Notes: generated by a model not told the origin, from the sequence alone. Shown: positions 1 through 9,122, numbered from the stretch's first letter. The stretch: 64,000 nt of DNA from Arthrobacter sp. Marseille-P9274 (GCF_946892675.1 NZ_CAMPOV010000002.1:186001-250000); one strand, 5' to 3'. Made by a program: numbers and translations.

Positions 1-485
1 AGAACACGCCGGCCGCCACCATCATCGCCATCGACCTGCACGATTCGCGGCTGGAACTGGCCCGCGAATTCGGCGCAACGCACACCATCAACTCCGGGAA
101 GGCCAACGCCCTGGAGGAGATCCAGCGGATCTGCGGCGGTCCCGCCGACTACGTGCTGGAGTGCACCGGCAACATCAAGGTGCTGGAGGAGGCCGCCGAG
201 GCGGTCGGCATGCTGGGCACCCTGATCCTGATCGGCGGAGCCCCGGCCGAGGCGCGCTTCTCCGTGGACCACCTGCGCACACTGTGGGGCAAGCGGATCA
301 TCGGCACGCTCGGCGGCTCCACCACCTCCCAGCAGCTCATCCCCGGACTGATCGCGCTCTACAAGGCCGGGCGCTTCCCCTTCAACAAGCTGGTCAAGTA
401 CTACGGTTTCGACGAAATCGACCAGGCCGTCGCGGATTCCACCTCCGGCGGCACCATCAAGGCCGTGCTCAAAACCGCCGGCTAG
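1..485 (+). CDS. Zinc-type aryl-alcohol dehydrogenase, C-terminal part
   Basis: The gene enters from outside the window and its codons begin at base 3. About 160 residues of the C-terminal half of a medium-chain alcohol dehydrogenase are visible. They cover the second strand of the Rossmann fold, where an Asp (AIDLHDSR) suggests NAD preference, then a YVLECTGN segment and the C-terminal LVKYYGFDEIDQA stretch common in aryl-alcohol (benzyl alcohol) dehydrogenases. The zinc-binding N-terminal half is missing. The gene ends 40 bp before an aldehyde dehydrogenase that resembles benzaldehyde dehydrogenase, so the pair probably oxidises an aryl alcohol through the aldehyde to the acid. The family is secure; the substrate is inferred from the neighbour. 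Confidence 0.85.
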   Translation, partial: NTPAATIIAIDLHDSRLELAREFGATHTINSGKANALEEIQRICGGPADYVLECTGNIKVLEEAAEAVGMLGTLILIGGAPAEARFSVDHLRTLWGKRIIGTLGGSTTSQQLIPGLIALYKAGRFPFNKLVKYYGFDEIDQAVADSTSGGTIKAVLKTAG

Positions 486-525
486 CTCCAGACCCAACCA
501 GCAAAAACCACCCGAAAGGACGGAT

Positions 526-1983
526 ATGTCCCTGCTTGAAACCTCCCTCTGGGAGGGCAAGATCTACGTCAACGGCTGGCGCGAGGGCGGCAGCGGCGCC
601 GCGGACAGCATCGAACCGGCCACCGGAGACGTGCTGGGCCGCTACGGCGTGGCCTCGGTCGAGGACGTCAAGGAGGCGGCCGCCGCAGCCTCCGCCGCGC
701 AGAAGGAGTGGGCCGCCCGCAAGCCCGAGGAACGCGCCGCCGTACTGCGCCGCGCCGGCCAGCTCTGGGAAGAGCACGCCGAGGAAATCCAGTCCTGGCT
801 CGTCCGCGAATCCGGCGGCATCGGCCCCAAGGCAGGGCTGGAGACCCACATCGCCGCCAACGAATGCTACGAAGCCTCCGCACTGCCGTCGCTGCCGGCC
901 GGCGACGTGCTCACCACTAACGAGAACCGCTGGTCCTTTGCCCGCCGCCGCCCGGTCGGCGTCGTCTCCGTGATCGCGCCGTTCAACTTCCCGCTGATCC
1001 TCTCGATCCGCGCCGTCGCGCCGGCCCTCGCACTGGGCAACGCCGTGTTGCTCAAGCCGGACCCCCGGACCGCGGTCAGCGGCGGCGTCACCCTGATGCG
1101 CATCTTCGAGGAAGCCGGCCTGCCCGCCGGGCTGCTGGCCCTGCTGCCGGGCGGCGCGGACATCGGTGCCGCCGTCGTCGAAGCCCCCGAAGTACGCGTG
1201 ATCGCCTTCACCGGCTCCACCGCCGCCGGCCGCAAGATCGGCGAATCAGCGGCCCGCAACCTCAAGCGCGTGCACCTGGAACTCGGCGGCAACAATGCCA
1301 TGATCGTGCTGCCCGGCGCGGATCTGGCCAAGGCCGCCTCCGCCGCCGCCTTCGGCTCCTTCATGCACCAGGGCCAGGTCTGCATGACCACCGGCCGGCA
1401 CATCGTCCACGAAGACATCTACGAGGACTACGTCGCGGCGCTGGCCGAGAAGGCGAAGAACCTGCCCGTCGGCGACCCGAAGACCGGCACCGTCGCCATC
1501 GGCCCGATCATCGACGAGCACCAGCTCAAGCGCATCGACTCGATCGTCCAGGACGCCGTCTCCGCCGGCGCCCGGCTCGCTGCCGGCGGCACCAACAACG
1601 GCCCGTTCTACCAGCCCACCGTGCTGGCCGACCTCGACCGGTCCAACGCCGCCTGGAAGGACGAAATCTTCGGCCCCGTCGCCCCGGTGACCAAGTTCGC
1701 CACCATCGACGAAGCCGTGGAACTGGCCAACAACAACGAGTATGGCCTCTCCCTGTCCATCCTCGGCGACGTCGGCCTGGCCATGCAGATCGCCGACAGC
1801 GTCGACTCCGGCAAGGTCCACATCAACGAGCAGACCGTCTCCGACGAAGCCAACTCCCCCTTCGGCGGCACAAAGAACTCCGGCAACGGCTCGCGCATCG
1901 GCGGCCACCAGGCCAACATGGAGTCCTTCACCGAACTCCAGTGGCTCACCGTGCGCCCGGAAATCGCCGAGTACCCCTTCTAG
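526..1983 (+). CDS. NAD-dependent aldehyde dehydrogenase, benzaldehyde dehydrogenase-like
   Basis: This 485-residue protein has the full ALDH fold. Visible motifs are the APFNFPL substrate-pocket stretch, the FTGST coenzyme turn, the catalytic-base region ELGGNN, the nucleophile in MHQGQVCMTT and the EIFGPV signature. The MHQGQ-C-MTT form of the active site is typical of XylC/BALDH-type benzaldehyde dehydrogenases. The start is fixed by GAAAGGA shortly before the ATG. It follows an alcohol dehydrogenase with a 40 bp gap and ends just before a strong hairpin, so the two form the tail of an operon whose head lies outside the window. The exact aldehyde is unproven. Confidence 0.88.
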   Translation: MSLLETSLWEGKIYVNGWREGGSGAADSIEPATGDVLGRYGVASVEDVKEAAAAASAAQKEWAARKPEERAAVLRRAGQLWEEHAEEIQSWLVRESGGIGPKAGLETHIAANECYEASALPSLPAGDVLTTNENRWSFARRRPVGVVSVIAPFNFPLILSIRAVAPALALGNAVLLKPDPRTAVSGGVTLMRIFEEAGLPAGLLALLPGGADIGAAVVEAPEVRVIAFTGSTAAGRKIGESAARNLKRVHLELGGNNAMIVLPGADLAKAASAAAFGSFMHQGQVCMTTGRHIVHEDIYEDYVAALAEKAKNLPVGDPKTGTVAIGPIIDEHQLKRIDSIVQDAVSAGARLAAGGTNNGPFYQPTVLADLDRSNAAWKDEIFGPVAPVTKFATIDEAVELANNNEYGLSLSILGDVGLAMQIADSVDSGKVHINEQTVSDEANSPFGGTKNSGNGSRIGGHQANMESFTELQWLTVRPEIAEYPF

Positions 1984-2000
1984 CCACCACTGCAAATTCC

Positions 2001-2043
2001 GACGGCGGTGCGGTGCGGCTGGGAGCCGCACCGCACCGTCGTC
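2001..2043 (+). terminator. Strong stem-loop terminator
   Basis: Two 20-base arms (2001-2020 and 2024-2043) pair at 19 of 20 positions around a GGG loop, 17 bases after the aldehyde dehydrogenase stop codon. A short T-rich stretch (TTCTTG) follows. It probably ends the alcohol/aldehyde dehydrogenase operon. Confidence 0.85.
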
Positions 2044-2389
2044 GTTCTTGCCGCGCCACTACTCGCCGGGTCCTCATGGACGAGGACGCGAAGCACCACG
2101 GCAATTCCTTTCAAGCAATGACGACGGGGCAACAAAGACTGGGGTGCGCCAATTACCCGGTTCTTCACCAACCCGGCGAGAGCAGAAGAGACCATGGAAC
2201 TGGCGCTGGGGTCAAGCAGCCGGCTTCAGCGCTCACGCCGCGCTCTCTCAGGTTCTCCCAAGGTCCCGATGCTACGTTGACGGTCCCCTATCAGTGAGTG
2301 GTAGGACGACCGGCCGGTTGCCTCTTCGCGGACTGCAGCCGGCCGCGTCGTGCCGGTGACTACGCTTAGAACCGGTCCGGCGAACAGGG
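2044..2389. other. Intergenic stretch without a recognisable gene
   Basis: About 345 bases between the terminator and a VOC remnant. Open frames cross it on both strands, but none has a ribosome site, family motif or convincing codon pattern. Confidence 0.6.
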
Positions 2390-2545
2390 TCAGACGTGCT
2401 GATCCACAAGGACGGGGTTGCCGTCCGGATCCAGCACCATAAAGCTCGCCGGTCCCGTGGTGTCCTCGTCGGCCTCCGCCAGAAATGATCCCACTTTCGG
2501 GCGGCCGAACCGACGGAGCCCGTTTTCGGCAGCATCGGCTAGGTC
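2390..2545 (-). pseudogene. 5'-truncated VOC (glyoxalase-fold) remnant
   Basis: The last 51 residues of a reverse-strand frame read like the C-terminal end of a VOC/glyoxalase-family protein. They include a PASFM-LDPDGNPVLVDQHV ending, in which the DPDGN turn and the DQHV tail are typical. Nothing VOC-like precedes it. The frame upstream runs antisense through the yciI-like gene that starts at 2582. The piece is therefore probably the surviving 3' end of a lost gene. It could alternatively be a very short protein, but no start with a ribosome site is visible. Confidence 0.55.
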
Positions 2546-2581
2546 TCCTGCCCCTGCACCGGCGCCGGTAGGATCGCCCAC

Positions 2582-2860
2582 ATGGAATTCGTCGAGATGT
2601 ACAGCATCAGGGACGGCGTCGACCGCTCGCGCATCCTTGAGACGTTCCCCCGCCACAAGGCCTTCTACGAGGCATTCCAGGCCGACGGCGGCGGGCTCGT
2701 CGCGCTCGGTCCGTTCCAAACCACCGACCCTGCTGGTGCATCGATGGGTATCTTCACCACACACGAGGACGCCGAGCGATTCATCGCCGGTGACCCGTTC
2801 ATCACCGAGGGGCTGGCAGAACCGCGGATCCTTGAGTGGGACGCCGTGCGGTTCGAATAG
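2582..2860 (+). CDS. YciI-like protein
   Basis: This 92-residue protein belongs to the small dimeric alpha/beta-barrel YciI family, of unknown general function. The sequence shows the family's AERFIAGDPFITEGL segment, where the conserved Asp of GDPF sits in the presumed active site, and a FPRHKAFYEAF helix carrying the usual His. AGGATCG upstream can serve as ribosome site for the ATG. It is convergent with the DUF4232 gene, 24 bp away, and divergent from the VOC remnant. No pathway link is visible. Confidence 0.75.
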   Translation: MEFVEMYSIRDGVDRSRILETFPRHKAFYEAFQADGGGLVALGPFQTTDPAGASMGIFTTHEDAERFIAGDPFITEGLAEPRILEWDAVRFE

Positions 2861-2884
2861 GCGAATCCCGGTATTCCCCGAACC

Positions 2885-4039
2885 CTAGGCGCCGTCGGCA
2901 TGCCAAGCGGTCACCGCGACCGCGCCGCCGTTGACGATGTCGAGGACCAGCGACAGCTTTTCGCGCCCGGTTCCCGCATACGGCGCCACCAGCACGGCGC
3001 CGGCCCGGACGTCACCCGCGGCGGCCATTGCGTTCCAGCCGAGCAGGGCACGGGCCGAGCCTCCGGGCGGGAGCGTGAGCGGCTCCAGCCCGGGATCGTC
3101 CGTCATGAAGGTCCCGCCGCGGAACACCAGCACGCTCATCGCGGAGCCGCCCTCGTCGTCGAATGCGATGTCCGGGTAGCGGGCCAGCAGGCAGTCGGCG
3201 TCGCCCGTATTCGTGATCCGCAGTTCCTGGGCGCGGTGTCCCGTGGCGGCATCCCCGCCACCCAGTACGACGGCGGTGTCCCCGCCGGTGCACCACGGCT
3301 CACCAGAGGGATTGGGTGATTCCGGCGCGCCATCCTCCACCGCCATGGACACCTCCGGGGACCCGTAGACCACCGGTTCCGGGAGCGGCTCGGCCACCGG
3401 AGGCTCCGGGGCTTCCGCCCGGTTTGCCGCCTGCGCCAGCGGGAACGCCGCCACGAGCAGCACGCCGAAAAGCACGGCCGGCAGCGGACGCAGCCACCGG
3501 GCCCGCCCGCCTTCCGGGGCGGCCGCAGCGTTACCCCAGGCCTTGGCCGCCAGCACGGCCGGTATCCAGCCCCACAGCAGGCCCCAGTAGGTAGCGGTCG
3601 CGACGGCCGGAGCCACCGGAGTCACCAGGTCGAGCAGACGCAGCGGCGGCCAGTAGGCGGCTATACCGCCCAGCACCATCAGTCCCCCGGCCAGCGCCGC
3701 CGCGAGCAGCACCACGAACCACAGGGCCAACACCAGCAGGCCGCGGCGTTGCGGTCCGGCGGCCGACAGCACCAGCGGAGCCAGCGCGAACGCCAAGGCG
3801 CCGGCCGCCAGGGTCGAAACGACGACGCCCAGCACCGGCCAGGGACCTGCAGAGGACGCCAGCCAGCCCGGAATCGTCCCGGGGAAGACCAGCCCGACGG
3901 CGCCCATCGGCACGGGCAGCCCGAGACCGGCGACCAGGGCGTAGGCAGTCGTCGTCAACAGCCACACTGCGGCGGTTATCGCCCCGAAGACCAGCGCCGG
4001 ACGAAGGGCAGGAGGCGCCGCGCGCCGGGAGTCAGTCAC
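2885..4039 (-). CDS. Polytopic membrane protein with DUF4232-like exported domain
   Basis: 384 residues. The first half holds about six hydrophobic segments (for example residues 17-40, 72-95, 100-128 and 185-205). The second half, after a Pro/Glu-rich linker, is a soluble domain with a Trp-Cys pair near its start and a second Cys in GDADCLLARYPDI, the usual layout of DUF4232 domains, with a likely disulfide. The topology suggests an extracytoplasmic domain hung on a membrane anchor. No operon partner is evident and the function is unknown. Confidence 0.75.
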   Translation of the reverse strand: MTDSRRAAPPALRPALVFGAITAAVWLLTTTAYALVAGLGLPVPMGAVGLVFPGTIPGWLASSAGPWPVLGVVVSTLAAGALAFALAPLVLSAAGPQRRGLLVLALWFVVLLAAALAGGLMVLGGIAAYWPPLRLLDLVTPVAPAVATATYWGLLWGWIPAVLAAKAWGNAAAAPEGGRARWLRPLPAVLFGVLLVAAFPLAQAANRAEAPEPPVAEPLPEPVVYGSPEVSMAVEDGAPESPNPSGEPWCTGGDTAVVLGGGDAATGHRAQELRITNTGDADCLLARYPDIAFDDEGGSAMSVLVFRGGTFMTDDPGLEPLTLPPGGSARALLGWNAMAAAGDVRAGAVLVAPYAGTGREKLSLVLDIVNGGAVAVTAWHADGA

Positions 4040-4113
4040 GGGCCAAGCCTAGCCGCGCAGCGGAAGCTCGCTCGCCGAGATACCACCTGCTACAGCGGTC
4101 CGTGACCGGGAGG

Positions 4114-5082
4114 TCAGCGCCAGTCGTCGATCACGTACGCGTCGGGGTGGCTGTAGCCGGGCTCGTTGGGCCGGTGCATGGTCACGCCCTGCAACCCGGT
4201 CCGGAAACCACGGTTGACCAGGCGCTGATAGGCGTCGGGGCGACCCAGGCTCATCCCGGCGTCGAGCCGGCCCAGTCCGCGTTCGGCGGCCAGTTGATCG
4301 CAGGCGTCGAGAAGGCGCTCGAATCTGTCTCCCGCCTCCCGGCCGGGCCGCACGGCGCCGAACTTGATAAAGCATACGTCCGTGCCCGCTTCCGATCCGG
4401 GCCCGCAGTGACAGACAGCCAGCCCGTCCAGCCCAGAGCCCCCCGGCATCAGGACGGCGTCACCGATTCCCTGCGCCTGCGCGGCCACAATCTCGCGTTG
4501 CAGGTCCAGGCCCTCGTATACGTCGTCCGTCAGGGCGCGACACGCACTGAGGTACTCGGGCCGCTCCGCGTCGGACAACCCGGCATACGTCAACGGCGTC
4601 GGGACCGAGTCACTGGCCTCCACCTGCTTGCTCATGACCGCGGTCAGGAACCGGGGCCAGAAGCCGTACCGGCGATAGAGCTCGAGGTGTTTTGGACTGT
4701 GCGCGAAGGTGAACAGGCCGACGTGCCTGTTTCCCCAGGTCTCGAAGCAGCCCATGACGGGCTCCATCAGGCTCTTGCCGACGCCCTGGTCCCACAGGTC
4801 CGGACGCACGGTCAACGGCCCGAAGAAGCCGACGCTGCCCCAATTGGTGGCGAAGTTGGATCCGGCGAGCTCGCCGTCGACCGTCGCGGCGAAGGTTGCG
4901 TGCGGATCGGCGGCGAAGCGAGTACGGACATAGTCGGCCGTCCCGAACAGATCCGGGACCCCGAGGAACGTCCCGAACGCCGTCCTGAAGATCTCGTCGG
5001 CGCGGTCGAGGTCCGCCGCAGCCAGCGGGCCGACCGAGACCCGGCCCTCGAGACTCCTTCTTCGGGGTTCCTGCGCGGTCAT
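4114..5082 (-). CDS. GNAT family N-acetyltransferase
   Basis: I chose the ATG at 5082 (MTAQEP..., 322 residues) because GGAGGGAG sits directly upstream. An earlier in-frame ATG at 5121 lacks such a site. Residues about 15-150 form a GNAT domain with acetyl-CoA binding motif A visible as VRPDLWDQGVGKSL, followed by ELYRRYGFWP, the usual end of motif B. The C-terminal half has a weaker repeat of the fold (DAYQRLVNRGFRTGL), as in tandem GNAT proteins. It stands alone on the reverse strand. The acceptor substrate cannot be told from sequence. Confidence 0.82.
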   Translation of the reverse strand: MTAQEPRRRSLEGRVSVGPLAAADLDRADEIFRTAFGTFLGVPDLFGTADYVRTRFAADPHATFAATVDGELAGSNFATNWGSVGFFGPLTVRPDLWDQGVGKSLMEPVMGCFETWGNRHVGLFTFAHSPKHLELYRRYGFWPRFLTAVMSKQVEASDSVPTPLTYAGLSDAERPEYLSACRALTDDVYEGLDLQREIVAAQAQGIGDAVLMPGGSGLDGLAVCHCGPGSEAGTDVCFIKFGAVRPGREAGDRFERLLDACDQLAAERGLGRLDAGMSLGRPDAYQRLVNRGFRTGLQGVTMHRPNEPGYSHPDAYVIDDWR

Positions 5083-5287
5083 GAGTTTCTCCCTCCGCGA
5101 CTTCTTCTCGCACCCGGCCACCGATTGCAGCCGCGTCGCGATGCCACTCCGACGAACCCGGGAGTAGAGCCCCGTGAAGGGACATTCGTGATCGTGCCCG
5201 ATGCTTGTGGTCCCACGAATTATCCCGTCAGGCGGCTGGTTGCGTCCAGCACTCGCCCCGGCTTATCGAAGCTGCCTGCCGGCGGAA

Positions 5288-5335
5288 CGGCGGCGTCCAG
5301 GACCCCGTCTCCGCGGAGCCCTGGACCGCCGTCGT
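5288..5335 (-). terminator. Imperfect hairpin downstream of the phosphoesterase gene
   Basis: Arms around 5288-5301 and 5320-5333 share GTCCAGG/CCTGGAC and flanking CGGCGG/CCGCCG with one bulge. It lies immediately after the stop codon of the metallophosphoesterase and probably ends its transcript. Confidence 0.55.
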
Positions 5336-5342
5336 CATTGCC

Positions 5343-7034
5343 TTACTTGGCGAGCGGGTTGGGGATGGTGACAGAGCGGACGACGCTGTTGACGTCGTTG
5401 GTTCCCCCGGCGCCGGCGACGCCGAAGTCGCGCCCCTCGATCACCAGGCGATCCTTGTACACGTCCACGGTGAGGCCCCGGTTGATGTCCCGGGTGACGA
5501 TCTCGTTGATGCCGGCCGTGTCCTCGCCGCGGGCGTCCCATTCGACCTGGACGGCGCCGGTGTTGACCGCCCAGAAGCCGTCCGGGTGGCCGCCGTCGGT
5601 CCGGCGCTGGGCGGCCCAGTCGCCCAGCTCGAAGGGATAGTGCGTGTGCCCGTTGAGCATGACGGCGTTCGGATAGTCGCCGAGGATGCCGGTCAGCTGG
5701 TCGTTGTGCTCGTAGCTGTTGTGGTACCAGGGGATCCACGATGCGGACGCGGTATCGCCCAGCGGGAAGTGCGAGATGACCAGGACCTGCTTCCCCTCCT
5801 CGGTCCAGTGCGCCAGCCGTTCCTTGAGCCAGTCGATCTGCTCGGCGGACATCGCGACCTCCGGAGGACGCTGCTCCTCCTGGCCGAGGACCAGGACCGG
5901 GACCTCCCCGCCGGCGCCTTCGAGCACGTATTCGTCCCACACCCGGTCACGCTCGGCGAAGGCCAGGAAGCGGTCGCGCAGGACCTCCCACGGCTCGCCC
6001 GTGTAGCTCTCGTGGTTGCCAATTGCCGCCGCTACGGTGTCGGGGAGGATCGAGGCGCTGTCATCCATCACCTTGTTGATGTCGTCCCACTGGGCTTCGC
6101 TGCCCGAGGCCACGATGTCGCCGACCATCAGCAGGCCGGCGGCGTCGGGCCGGACGGCGTTAAGGTCGGTGAACGCGTGGGCCAGGTCCTGCGGCTGGCC
6201 TTGGATGTCGCTGACCACCCAGGCGCTGGTCGGGTCCTCGGCGGCCTCGGGCAGGGCCTGCCGGACGGAGACCGAGTCGATCGCCCAGTACCAGCTGTTG
6301 GCTTCAGCTTCGAAGTTCCAGCGGAAGACAGCCTTCTTGGCGCCCTCCGGCACATCAACGGCCACGGTCTCGTTCGCGTTGATGACCGAGCCGTCGTAGC
6401 CGTCCTTCACCGACGAGCTGTCGTAGCGGAGGATCTCCTGCTGCTTGCCGGAGCCGTCGAACTCGACGGTCACGGACGCGGACTGGCCCTTCCAGCCGCG
6501 GTAGTGCGAGTCGAAGCTCAGCTCGATGGCGGACTCGCCGGCAACCTTGATCTCTTCCGAGGACAGCGTGGTCTTGAAATTGTGAGGAGCGTTGTTGCGG
6601 TCGGCGAACTCATCCGAATCGGCCACGGCCATGACGTTGTCGGCGCGGGCGAAGCGGTTCCGCATCTGGTCCTCGGCGTCGATCCAGAAATCGCGCGTGG
6701 TGAAGGACCAGCCGCGCCACTCGTCGACACCGACGCCTGCCATCGAATCGTCGTTCTCCACGGCCCAGCCCTTCGGCGCGGTGTGCGTGAAGCCCACGGT
6801 TCCGTCCGTGATCTCGGGATCGTTGGACCGCGCCTGGAGGTTCTTGGCCAGGTCGTTGAAGCTCTGGCGGTAGAGGACGCCGTCGGTGGGACGGGTGTTG
6901 ACCGGGTCGGCCTTGTGGACGCCGGCATCCGGCGCTGCGGTCGCCACGGAGGTGGCGCCAATGGCCAGCGGCAGAACGACGGCGAGGGCGAGCGCGCTGC
7001 CGAGCGCGCGTCTGCGGGACTTGGGAGAAAGCAT
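5343..7034 (-). CDS. Secreted calcineurin-like metallophosphoesterase
   Basis: The start at 7034 gives 563 residues and an exported protein: an SKSRRR-like basic start, a hydrophobic core and an ATAAPDAG cleavage region. The frame stays open further upstream, but only this start makes a signal peptide, and GAAAGG lies before it. Residues about 60-300 look like a carbohydrate-binding or LamG-type jelly-roll. The C-terminal half carries the phosphoesterase metal ligands: VVSDIQG, MVGDIVASG, AIGNHES, ISHFPLG and NGHTHYP. The first motif is D-x-Q rather than the usual D-x-H. An extracellular phosphodiesterase or phosphatase is likely; the substrate is unknown. Confidence 0.85.
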   Translation of the reverse strand: MLSPKSRRRALGSALALAVVLPLAIGATSVATAAPDAGVHKADPVNTRPTDGVLYRQSFNDLAKNLQARSNDPEITDGTVGFTHTAPKGWAVENDDSMAGVGVDEWRGWSFTTRDFWIDAEDQMRNRFARADNVMAVADSDEFADRNNAPHNFKTTLSSEEIKVAGESAIELSFDSHYRGWKGQSASVTVEFDGSGKQQEILRYDSSSVKDGYDGSVINANETVAVDVPEGAKKAVFRWNFEAEANSWYWAIDSVSVRQALPEAAEDPTSAWVVSDIQGQPQDLAHAFTDLNAVRPDAAGLLMVGDIVASGSEAQWDDINKVMDDSASILPDTVAAAIGNHESYTGEPWEVLRDRFLAFAERDRVWDEYVLEGAGGEVPVLVLGQEEQRPPEVAMSAEQIDWLKERLAHWTEEGKQVLVISHFPLGDTASASWIPWYHNSYEHNDQLTGILGDYPNAVMLNGHTHYPFELGDWAAQRRTDGGHPDGFWAVNTGAVQVEWDARGEDTAGINEIVTRDINRGLTVDVYKDRLVIEGRDFGVAGAGGTNDVNSVVRSVTIPNPLAK

Positions 7035-7136
7035 TGGGGGGTGCCTTTCATGCGAGTGGAGTGACCTCTCGACGCTAGGCAGGGCTCCCGAACCGAAGGG
7101 CACGGCTTGGCGAAGTTCCGGTGAACTGGAAGAGTA

Positions 7137-7176
7137 CGACGGCGGCTGGCGGGCTGAGTGCCGCCAGCCGCCGTCG
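7137..7176 (-). terminator. Perfect 16-bp stem-loop
   Basis: Arms 7137-7152 and 7161-7176 are exact reverse complements around an 8-base loop. The hairpin lies 10 bases beyond the stop codon of the coiled-coil protein (7187) and upstream of the phosphoesterase start, so it should terminate the former. Confidence 0.8.
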
Positions 7177-7186
7177 CCGGTGTGCA

Positions 7187-8914
7187 TCAGATCGTTGTCA
7201 CATCGTGCGGCACGAGTTCGTGCAATTCGATGCCACCGCCCGGGAGGTCCCAATAGTGGAGTCGGCGGGCAGCCGGCGCGTTGACTTCGACGGACATCCG
7301 CCAGCATTTGGCATCGTCCGCAGAACGGATTACAGGCGCATCGTCGCCGCCATCGCCGGTCCGCAGTTGATGGAGCTGCCGCGCCTGCATCCTCGCGGCC
7401 CGTCCGACGAGCAGATCAACCAACGCCTTGAGTGCCTTCCTCTGGTGCTCTTCCGAATGCCCGTAGAAGGATGCCAAGAACTTGGGCCCGACTGCGAAGT
7501 CCTTTAGCCGGAGAGCGGATTTCTCCGCCCCGGACACCCGCTCCACCCACGCCAGGTACAGCTCATGCCGGAACAGCTCCTCCTGCGTGGCAAACTGCGC
7601 GGAACGATCCTGCAGCCGGCTCAATTTCCGTTCGGCGGCGCGCATCCGCTGCTGAGTGTCCATTAAGCGGTTGATCGTTCGCCTAGAATCGCCCCGCAAC
7701 TTCTCGACCTGGGCCGCCCGGTCCCGTAGCTCATGCTGCAGCTGACTCACTTCTGCCAGGAGTACAGCGATCTCCTGCTCGGCCGCGCCCTGTCGATCCG
7801 CGGCACCACGGAGAAGCCGGGCTTCCGCGCGCGCCGCCTCCAGCTGCTGCTGGACCTGCTTCAAAGCCGGGCGAGGGGCCGGCTGCGCACTTTCCGTGGC
7901 TAGTGGCACCTTCCCGATACCCTGCTGCGCCTCTGCGTCCTCGGCTTGCTCTGCCAACTCGTTCGAACTCGGCGGCAGCAGGTTCCTGCCGAGCTTCAAC
8001 CATGGCGTGCCGCCCTGCACCAGCACCGGAGCCTGGACCGGCATTTCGTCGTCGTCAATGTCAATGAGCGAAAGCTTGGGAACGCCTACTTCCTTCCTCA
8101 GGCGCGCAATGACGACATCGCCCGGAGTCAGCAGTTCATCGGCTTGGTCCAATGGATTGGAGCTGATGTCGCCCAGCGGAACGTTGATCGTGGTCCCGGG
8201 AAGGAGTGTCAGTCCGGCGCTGTCCGAAGTGGCCGACTCCACCAGTACCAGCACCAGCGAGCCGAAGTCATAAGCCTGAGTCAGCCGCGGAACCTCCGCG
8301 CCCGGGTCGATGACCAAAACTCGCGAGTCCGTGTCAAAGCGCCCGCGGATTTGCTGTCCGGCCGCAAGAACCCAGTCCAGCCTTACTCCGGGAAGCACGT
8401 CTTCCTGGCGAACCGTGCCGCGGGTGCCGTCCGCGAACTCGACCAGAGCGCGCTGCCCGCCACCGAGGAATCCTGCAACGGTGCCGGACCGGACGGTTGG
8501 CCCGAGCGGGCGTTCCGCCTCGACTTGCTTCCGGACCGACGGCGGAAGAGGAAGCCTCTCGACGATCTCGATGAGTGCATCGGCCGCACTTTTCAGCTCA
8601 GTCTTCCGGTTGGCCACGACGTAACGCGTAGGGTTCCCGCTGCCCAGCGACATTTCCGCCGGATAAGCACGCGCTGAATTGCCATAAACGCTCCAACCTT
8701 CAGGCAGCACGTCGGACAATTCCCAAGTCTTTCCCTCGCCACGAACCACCACGACGTCGGCGAGTCCGTCCAGCTCGGCGCCGACATACTCGGCGTCCAG
8801 GTGCAGCAGACCGGAATCCGTCCGCTGCGAGATGACGACGAGATGCTTGTCCCGCCGGGCGCGGATGCGCTCAGCCAGTTCCGCACCGCTTCGTTCCCAA
8901 ATGTCTACCACCAT
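7187..8914 (-). CDS. Large soluble protein with two S1/OB-like segments and a long coiled coil, function unknown
   Basis: 575 residues from the ATG at 8914, which has GGGGGA nine bases upstream; a TTG at 8929 is possible. There is no signal peptide or membrane segment. By eye the order is: an N-terminal alpha/beta region (1-140); a beta-rich OB/S1-like segment with SGTVAGFLGGGQRALVEF (about 145-200); a second beta-rich segment (about 220-300); an Ala/Gln/Glu/Arg-rich coiled coil (about 340-470); and a compact C-terminal domain whose end, ARRLHYWDLPGGGIEL, vaguely recalls RelE-type folds. I do not recognise a characterised family. It is a single gene between two terminator-bounded neighbours, with no antitoxin-like partner. 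Confidence 0.7.
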   Translation of the reverse strand: MVVDIWERSGAELAERIRARRDKHLVVISQRTDSGLLHLDAEYVGAELDGLADVVVVRGEGKTWELSDVLPEGWSVYGNSARAYPAEMSLGSGNPTRYVVANRKTELKSAADALIEIVERLPLPPSVRKQVEAERPLGPTVRSGTVAGFLGGGQRALVEFADGTRGTVRQEDVLPGVRLDWVLAAGQQIRGRFDTDSRVLVIDPGAEVPRLTQAYDFGSLVLVLVESATSDSAGLTLLPGTTINVPLGDISSNPLDQADELLTPGDVVIARLRKEVGVPKLSLIDIDDDEMPVQAPVLVQGGTPWLKLGRNLLPPSSNELAEQAEDAEAQQGIGKVPLATESAQPAPRPALKQVQQQLEAARAEARLLRGAADRQGAAEQEIAVLLAEVSQLQHELRDRAAQVEKLRGDSRRTINRLMDTQQRMRAAERKLSRLQDRSAQFATQEELFRHELYLAWVERVSGAEKSALRLKDFAVGPKFLASFYGHSEEHQRKALKALVDLLVGRAARMQARQLHQLRTGDGGDDAPVIRSADDAKCWRMSVEVNAPAARRLHYWDLPGGGIELHELVPHDVTTI

Positions 8915-9122
8915 GATCCGGTCCCCCAACCTGTTCCCTGGAACTGCCCGAAGAGACAGCCCGCCCAGCTTTCAAGGTACGTCCCGGGTCTGACAAAATT
9001 GCTGGGCAGCCTAAGCCGCCCCGCTTCCGAGCCCGCCGAGGACAACATTCGCGTTCCGCCCCTTTCCAGCAGAAAATTCCGCGTAGACGCCCGTAGGCAG
9101 ACACCGCCGTCGCACTGAAGGG

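Noticed and set aside
4102-5640. A 512-residue forward frame opposite the GNAT and phosphoesterase genes
   Set aside because: It is a shadow of the reverse-strand genes, whose domains and ribosome sites are clear.
5205-7064. A 619-residue forward frame opposite the phosphoesterase
   Set aside because: It is Val/Asp/Gly-rich, mirrors the reverse-strand signal peptide and metal motifs, and is an antisense artefact of high GC.
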